A stretch of DNA of 64,000 nucleotides, taken from contig NC_060972.1 in NCBI RefSeq assembly GCF_910589235.1, forward strand, positions 4,868,899 to 4,932,898. Reading direction: 5' to 3'. The translations under genes were made by a program, and so were the position numbers. The stretch comes from Vespa crabro (taxonomy: Eukaryota > Arthropoda > Insecta > Hymenoptera > Vespidae). Positions 59,868 to 64,000 of the stretch are shown one piece after another. Within the stretch, counting starts at the first letter, position 1; each line of letters begins with the position of its first letter. The notes beneath the pieces were generated by a model that was given only the letters and a program-made list of their open reading frames with translations, searched no databases and had not been told where the DNA came from.

Positions 59868-61401
59868 GTAAGCTTTTTCTTTTTTGTTTTTTCTTTTTTG
59901 TTTTTTCTTTTTTGTTTTTTGTTTTTTTTTTTTTTTTTTCTTTTTTTTTTTCTTTTATGAGAGCTTTACGTTCAATTTTTTCTTCTTGTACTATTCAATT
60001 TTGCAATGTTTCTATTAGATTTCACCAATGTTGCTTGGTATGGCAACATCCATCATTACCGTGGTTAGAGTTATTCCCTCGCTCTGCTGGCAAAGTGAGT
60101 GCAAGTCTAGGAAGCAATTCTGCGGTAGCAAACAATCAACTAATAAGAGATGCTTTGTACAGAGAATGGTGCGATAGTTTCAGATCACTTTTTCATTTGT
60201 TGCGTGCACGGCAGTGTCCTTATTTTTATGTCTGTACGAATAATTTCACCGTACTTTTCCGTGCTGCTGGAATATGCGGTCTATCCGAAATGCATGCCTT
60301 GTTAACGCCTACAACGCGTGGTTTTCGACAAGCTTTGAAACAAGAAGGTATACAAACTTATAGACATAATTTACATTTCAACCTAATGGAATCGTTCACG
60401 CGCGATATATGTTTGGTTTTTTTTTTGTTTTTTAGAGATCGAGTATACTATGCCATTAAAGAAAGAACATAAAAGGCCATCGGATCCGACCGATTCTGGA
60501 TGTGAAACTTTGGATTCTAGTTCTTCAGCTTTGATCATTAATGACGAAGAAGACGAAGCGCAAGATAAATGGTTGCAAAGCCTTGGCGTAGAAAATTCTG
60601 AGATCCGAAAAATTAATAGTTCTCAGGTAGATGCAACATTACGATGTATGTTTGAGTTTCATTTTCTATAACGTGTTCATCGTCATAGGCGAGAATGATT
60701 TTAGAGAAGGAAAGCGAAATGGATAGTATGAAACAGTCGCTCGTTTTTGTCAAGGGTGTAGAAGCACAAGCTTTATTCAACTTGTTAATTAATTGTAAGT
60801 CAGCCATAACGACAACTGGTGCATTAGCTGGTGTACCACCGACCCTGCTAGCACCCATGGCGTTTCATGGAGCCACTCTAAAACCATTGAAGGTACTAAT
60901 TACTTTAATCCTTTTCTACATCCTTGAATATGAAATATCATTTTTTTTTTTCCCCCGTAAAGGTTAAAGAAAGCATAGTTAGGGTGGATAAGGACAGATT
61001 TCATTCTTTGGAACTGAAAGGTCCTCTTTTACCTCACGTATTACCTTCTCTTTGCGATATGATGAAATCGAGCCAATTAGAGGAGTTTTCTGTTAGTTGT
61101 GCTCATTTAACAACGACCACATCGTTTTCAGCTGCAAAACATGGTTTAGGTAAGTAGCTCCGTTATAGATCATTATAAGAAAACAGAAGAAAAAAAAAAA
61201 AAAAGAAAAACCCCTCCACTCGTAGAACGAATAGAAACCGAGGATGCAGCAAAGATTCAACGAAATGTATTCGGACAAGAGAACTTGAGCGATTGTGGAT
61301 TTAATAACATTTTGTTGCGACATTTCTGCAACCCAGATCCCGCAAAAATCGAAGTCGTAGAAGGGCTTAAGTATTCCAACGGCTTGTACACATTGTCGTA
61401 A
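59260..61401 (+). CDS. hd: DONSON / humpty dumpty replication protein, 6 exons (gene-level entry)
   Basis: Joining 59260-59867, 60019-60347, 60436-60626, 60689-60892, 60963-61149 and 61226-61401 gives one 564-residue frame ending in TAA; all junctions are GT-AG and the introns are 151, 88, 62, 70 and 76 bp. The length matches animal DONSON (human about 566). Seen: N-terminal basic helix (QMKKRALQARMNRIR); KGEKYVPIDWTLKTKMRF; the core WQHPSLPWLELFPR, RARQCPYFYVCTNNFTVLFR, PTTRGFRQALK; an acidic patch near 340 (NDEEDEAQDKW); GVPPTLLAPMAFHGATLKPL; GPLLPH; and the end NPDPAKIEVVEGLKYSNGLY. These are hallmark DONSON blocks. Known: DONSON is nuclear, acts in S phase, helps deliver GINS to MCM to build the CMG helicase and protects forks; Drosophila hd is needed for cell proliferation and chorion gene amplification. 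No catalytic site is expected, and I see no damage to the gene. Confidence 0.95.
59876..59953. repeat. T-rich minisatellite in hd intron 1
   Basis: Copies of a 14-bp unit (T6-G-T6-C) passing into poly-T. It makes the intron's polypyrimidine tract unusually long for a 151-bp intron. Confidence 0.85.
60019..60347 (+). CDS. hd: hd exon 2: DONSON core
   Basis: Residues 203-312 plus one base. Acceptor TTTCTATTAG at 60018, donor AGAAG|GTATAC at 60347/60348. It contains the most conserved DONSON blocks: LVWQHPSLPWLELFPRSAGK, LYREWCDSFRSLFHLLRARQ, CPYFYVCTNNFTVLFRAAG and LLTPTTRGFRQALKQE. Open frame continues past the donor for about 40 codons, but the alignment with DONSON is lost there, so the donor is preferred. 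Confidence 0.93.
60436..60626 (+). CDS. hd: hd exon 3: acidic linker
   Basis: Residues 313-376. Acceptor GTTTTTTAG at 60435, donor CTCAG|GTAGAT at 60626/60627. It encodes EIEYTMPLKKEHKRPSDP, a Ser-rich stretch, then the acidic IINDEEDEAQDKWLQSLGVE. The acidic patch followed by W-x-x-x-x-G-V is also found in vertebrate DONSON. The acceptor choice (AG at 60434-60435) is fixed by the frame. Confidence 0.9.
60689..60892 (+). CDS. hd: hd exon 4
   Basis: Residues 377-444. Acceptor TCGTCATAG at 60688, donor TTGAAG|GTACTA at 60892/60893; phase 0 on both sides. It encodes QSLVFVKGVEAQALFNLLIN, then SAITTTGALAGVPPTLLAP and MAFHGATLKPLK, corresponding to the V-KG-NTF-LLNFLIN and GLPPTLLSPIAFRGAT blocks of vertebrate DONSON. 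Confidence 0.93.
60963..61149 (+). CDS. hd: hd exon 5
   Basis: Residues 445-506 plus one base. Acceptor CCCCCGTAAAG at 60962, donor TTTAG|GTAAGT at 61149/61150. It encodes HSLELKGPLLPHVLPSLCDM, then MKSSQLEEFSVSCAHLTTTT, which align with the GPI-PHSLHSL---LKSSQ-G-FSA segment of DONSON. Confidence 0.92.
61226..61401 (+). CDS. hd: hd exon 6: C-terminus
   Basis: Residues 507-564 and TAA. Acceptor CCACTCGTAG at 61225, after a 76-bp intron with a poly-A stretch. It encodes ERIETEDAAKIQRNVFGQEN, then NNILLRHFCNPDPAKIEVVE and GLKYSNGLYTLS. The C-terminal FCNPDP...I..V. pattern is conserved in the family. The protein is complete. Confidence 0.92.
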
Positions 61402-62020
61402 TAGTTACCGACGATGCTCGATAGCGAGAAAAATTCGTCGGAAGAAGGATTTTTTAATGCATTTAGTTATAGCTGTTAATTATACGACAGATTGTTTTAA
61501 TTACCATTGTGACTTACGGTATCGACAATAATTATTGCGATATCATTTATTTAAAAGACGCTATTATTTCTTACGAGACAATTTACTGATCGTTTTAGAT
61601 AAATTCGACAATAAGTGCCTTGTAAAATATAAACCATATAAGGTGTCTACGCGAATAATGTTTGTTGACGGTAGTATATCGCTTTTTGGTTAAATTGTAA
61701 TATTACGGGCCCTAATCAAATACACATATAATAGATATTTTAATTTGAAGTTTTAAGATATTCATTTGCATTTGATATAGGCCTGTACCCTAGTTCGCAG
61801 ATATCTTATCACGAATGAGTCACGCAACTCAATCGTTCTATTATTATACTTTATTTTAAGTCATTCCAATGCAATTATTTAAAACACTTATTTAGTATTT
61901 CATTTAGGCTACGAATACTCGTCTAAAAGAAAAGGAAAAAAAGAAAAAAACAATAAAAGAACCTAGCTGCGTTCGTCAATTAAATGAATAATAAATAAAT
62001 TATTGTTTTATAGCGACCTC
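61402..62020 (+). other. hd 3' untranslated region (probable)
   Basis: AT-rich DNA after the hd stop, with polyadenylation signals AATAAA at 61953-61958, 61990-61995 and 61994-61999. The boundary is inferred from these signals only. Confidence 0.4.
61953..61999 (+). terminator. Likely hd polyadenylation signals
   Basis: Three AATAAA hexamers within 47 bp, the last two overlapping (ATAATAAATAAATT), followed by TTGTTTTATAG and T-rich DNA. They lie about 550-600 bp after the stop. Confidence 0.4.
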
Positions 62021-62655
62021 TTTTCTTTTTCCTTTTAATCGCCATTAGCGATTTGAGAAAACGTACTCCCGAGAAACAAAATGCATTAGATATATGATTG
62101 AGTCGTTGAAAAAAATGGATGGCCTGTTAACGTCGAATTTTTGAAGACAGAAGTAACCATAGGTGGGGTCCGCAGATTGAACCGCCCCTAAAAATAACAA
62201 ATCGATATTCCCTCGTTGCCCCCAAACCGGTCGCTCGGTCACCTCGTGCGCGAAAAATCAATTTATCTGTTATACGTACGTAGGAACTTTTTTTTTTACA
62301 AGTATGAGCCAAGGATTTCTGCATAAAATTCTCTTTTCTTCCGTCATCGAACGCGTTACGTTAGCCCCACCTCGTTTTTGTCTTTACATTGACCTTAATC
62401 AGGAACTCTCGGATAACGAGTCGGCGGTTAAACGAAGGCGAACTTGACGAAATCTTCTCTTTGACTTGGCAATGTTTCGTTATTCGAGATATTTTTACCG
62501 TAGAAAGACTTTATCAGTCAATGAATCTCTCGTTACGAGTCTTTCAGTCGAATTTTTTTTTCATTAACGTTCGATCGATTAGGATCCTATTCTTGACTTA
62601 TTTAGCAATATATCTAGGATCACGTTGAATTTCGAACGCAGCGAAATACAGACGG

Positions 62656-62658
<3 letters not shown>

Positions 62659-62718
<60 letters not shown>

Positions 62719-62720
62719 GT
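62659..62720. repeat. (GA)n tract
   Basis: Pure GA run of about 25 copies then GGAGAGAGG, in intergenic DNA. Confidence 0.95.
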
Positions 62721-63836
62721 GAGAGGCGATCTCGCTCTCTTTCACGATGTGGTGTACGCATAAACGCGGCGAACGATTACGTCAGCGCCCCGTTGCAGTC
62801 TCTGCTCATCGTATTGCGACACTCCTCGAACGAACAGCAGTTTCATGTTCCAAGGCCCCTACGTGCTCTTCTCAGAGCTCCTTCTGAAGACGCGAGCAAC
62901 TTACTGTCTCGTTACGTATATTGCTGCCCCCTTGCTCCTCCGTCATGCTATCTTCTTCTTTGTCGTCCATTTAGAGTAAGGCCACGACGGTTTTGTTTAA
63001 TTTTTATAAAGAGCCAAGTATCGGTTCTTCGAATTTATCGATGACTAATAGTTATGAATATTGAATAGCGCTCTCATTACTGGCTGACACGTTTTATCGA
63101 CAAAAGAGTTGCAATCGTAATAAACCATGAGAAAGAATGAAAGAATAAATTTTGGATATTTTAACGTAACGTTTGCTCGAATTACTTCTGAACAGTCGAT
63201 TCTATTGAATCAACTTTTTTTTCCCCGAAGGAAGAAAACAGAGTACTTTTATGTATGGGGCTTTTTACAAGAATCGAAAACAAAATACTTTCGCTATGCA
63301 TTCTTCACTTTTCTTTTTATCGTCCATTAGGAGTTGGACTTTCGTCATTTATTAATGTGGAAAGCAAATTTCTTCCTGCTTTTGTCCCAAACGTCTATAC
63401 GAAATATCTTTCCTCTTTTATGCATTCTACGCGCGTGCTTCAGTCTATTTCGGTTCTCGCTGCGAAGACAACGAAAAGCGGGCACGGCTATCGGATTTTC
63501 ACGTTCGGTAAGAAAGAGTTTTCTTTTTGATCGATCTCGTGGCATATTTAATATCGCATCAACCTCTAATATATATTAACGTTTCCCCGGTTCATCGAAA
63601 ATCAATTATTTCGAAAGATCAAGCACGAAGAAGAAGAAGAAGAAATAAAAGAAAGGAAAGGGGAGTTTACTGGTTGGTTCTTCGTGTAGCGTCCAAATCC
63701 GAAAATATCCGATCGCGAAGAGGAAAAGTTCGAGGTAGGCGCGCGCCAAGATTGCGAGCTTTGTAAGTTAAGTAGGCGCGTACCATCCTTGTGGGGATTT
63801 TGAGTAGAAGAAAAATAGAAAACAGAATAAGAGTAT

Positions 63837-63840
<4 letters not shown>

Positions 63841-63870
<30 letters not shown>
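63841..63870. repeat. (GA)n microsatellite
   Basis: Pure GA run near the right edge. Confidence 0.95.
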
Positions 63871-63875
<5 letters not shown>

Positions 63876-63917
63876 ATGCCTTTACTTGCGAGCGTCCGAT
63901 CGGTCGAGGCAACCCTC

Positions 63918-63919
<2 letters not shown>

Positions 63920-63977
<58 letters not shown>

Positions 63978-63988
63978 ATATATATATA
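63920..63988. repeat. (TA)n microsatellite at window end
   Basis: About 70 bp of TA with GTATG interruptions, the longest TA array here. Confidence 0.95.
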
Positions 63989-64000
63989 CGGGAGAGTTCA

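Larger units (their letters stand above)
62021..64000. other. Unassigned DNA at the right edge
   Basis: No gene recognised. A GC-richer patch at about 62150-62260 stands out from AT-rich flanks, and three simple repeats follow. Open frames here either include the GA tract or lack motifs. Confidence 0.5.

Noticed and set aside
60348..60472. Continuation of hd exon 2 past its donor
   Set aside because: The frame stays open for about 40 codons, but the sequence loses all DONSON similarity, and splicing to 60436 restores EIEYTMPL as in the family.
1..64000. CRISPR arrays, operons, phage or integrated viral genes
   Set aside because: No regularly spaced identical repeats with unique spacers, no ribosome-binding-site-led gene clusters, and no polymerase, integrase, capsid or reverse-transcriptase motif was seen.

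Overview
The window looks like chromosomal DNA from an insect, most likely a bee, wasp or ant (Hymenoptera). It is AT-rich but full of CpG, dense in short simple repeats (CT/GA, TA, CAG, poly-T), and its genes have GT-AG introns that are either very long or only 60-200 bp. There is no prokaryotic organisation: no operons, ribosome binding sites, CRISPR array or phage genes. Two protein-coding genes can be supported, both on the + strand in tandem. Everything else is intron, untranslated or intergenic sequence.

Gene 1 (coding span 8180-57523) encodes a three-immunoglobulin-domain cell-surface protein of the DIP (Dpr-interacting protein)/lachesin-like family. I assembled nine coding exons by hand: 8180-8375, 38750-38865, 43542-43827, 47225-47386, 53508-53657, 56343-56493, 56691-56839, 57140-57199 and 57399-57523. 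They join in frame to 1395 nt (464 residues plus stop). The product has a signal sequence, three Ig domains each with its Cys pair, and a short hydrophobic C-terminus that suggests a GPI anchor. Intron 1 is 30.4 kb. The closest family member I can recall is Drosophila DIP-theta, but that subtype is provisional.

Gene 2 (59260-61401) is the orthologue of DONSON, called humpty dumpty (hd) in Drosophila, a DNA replication factor. Six compact exons join in frame to 1695 nt (564 residues plus stop), close to the full length of animal DONSON. It starts 1.7 kb downstream of gene 1.

Layout: 1-6700 is upstream non-coding DNA with one stretch that looks like a conserved enhancer (about 2170-2460). From 6700 to 8179 lies a repeat-dense, GC-richer leader before the first DIP exon. 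From 8376 to 57398 DIP exons are separated by introns holding many microsatellites, a degenerate repeat family at 26.7-27.8 kb and a perfect 15-bp-stem hairpin at 31155-31187. From 57524 to 59259 lies the DIP 3' region followed by a compact putative hd promoter. From 61402 to 64000 lies the hd 3' region and unassigned DNA ending in a long TA repeat. The two genes have unrelated jobs (neuronal surface recognition and replication-origin firing), and nothing in the sequence suggests they work together.

I did not find a previously undescribed multi-gene system. The items most worth checking are the Ser/Gly-rich insertion in Ig1 of the DIP, the hairpin with a nearby start-codon/splice-donor island, the direct-plus-inverted repeat family, and the candidate conserved elements.
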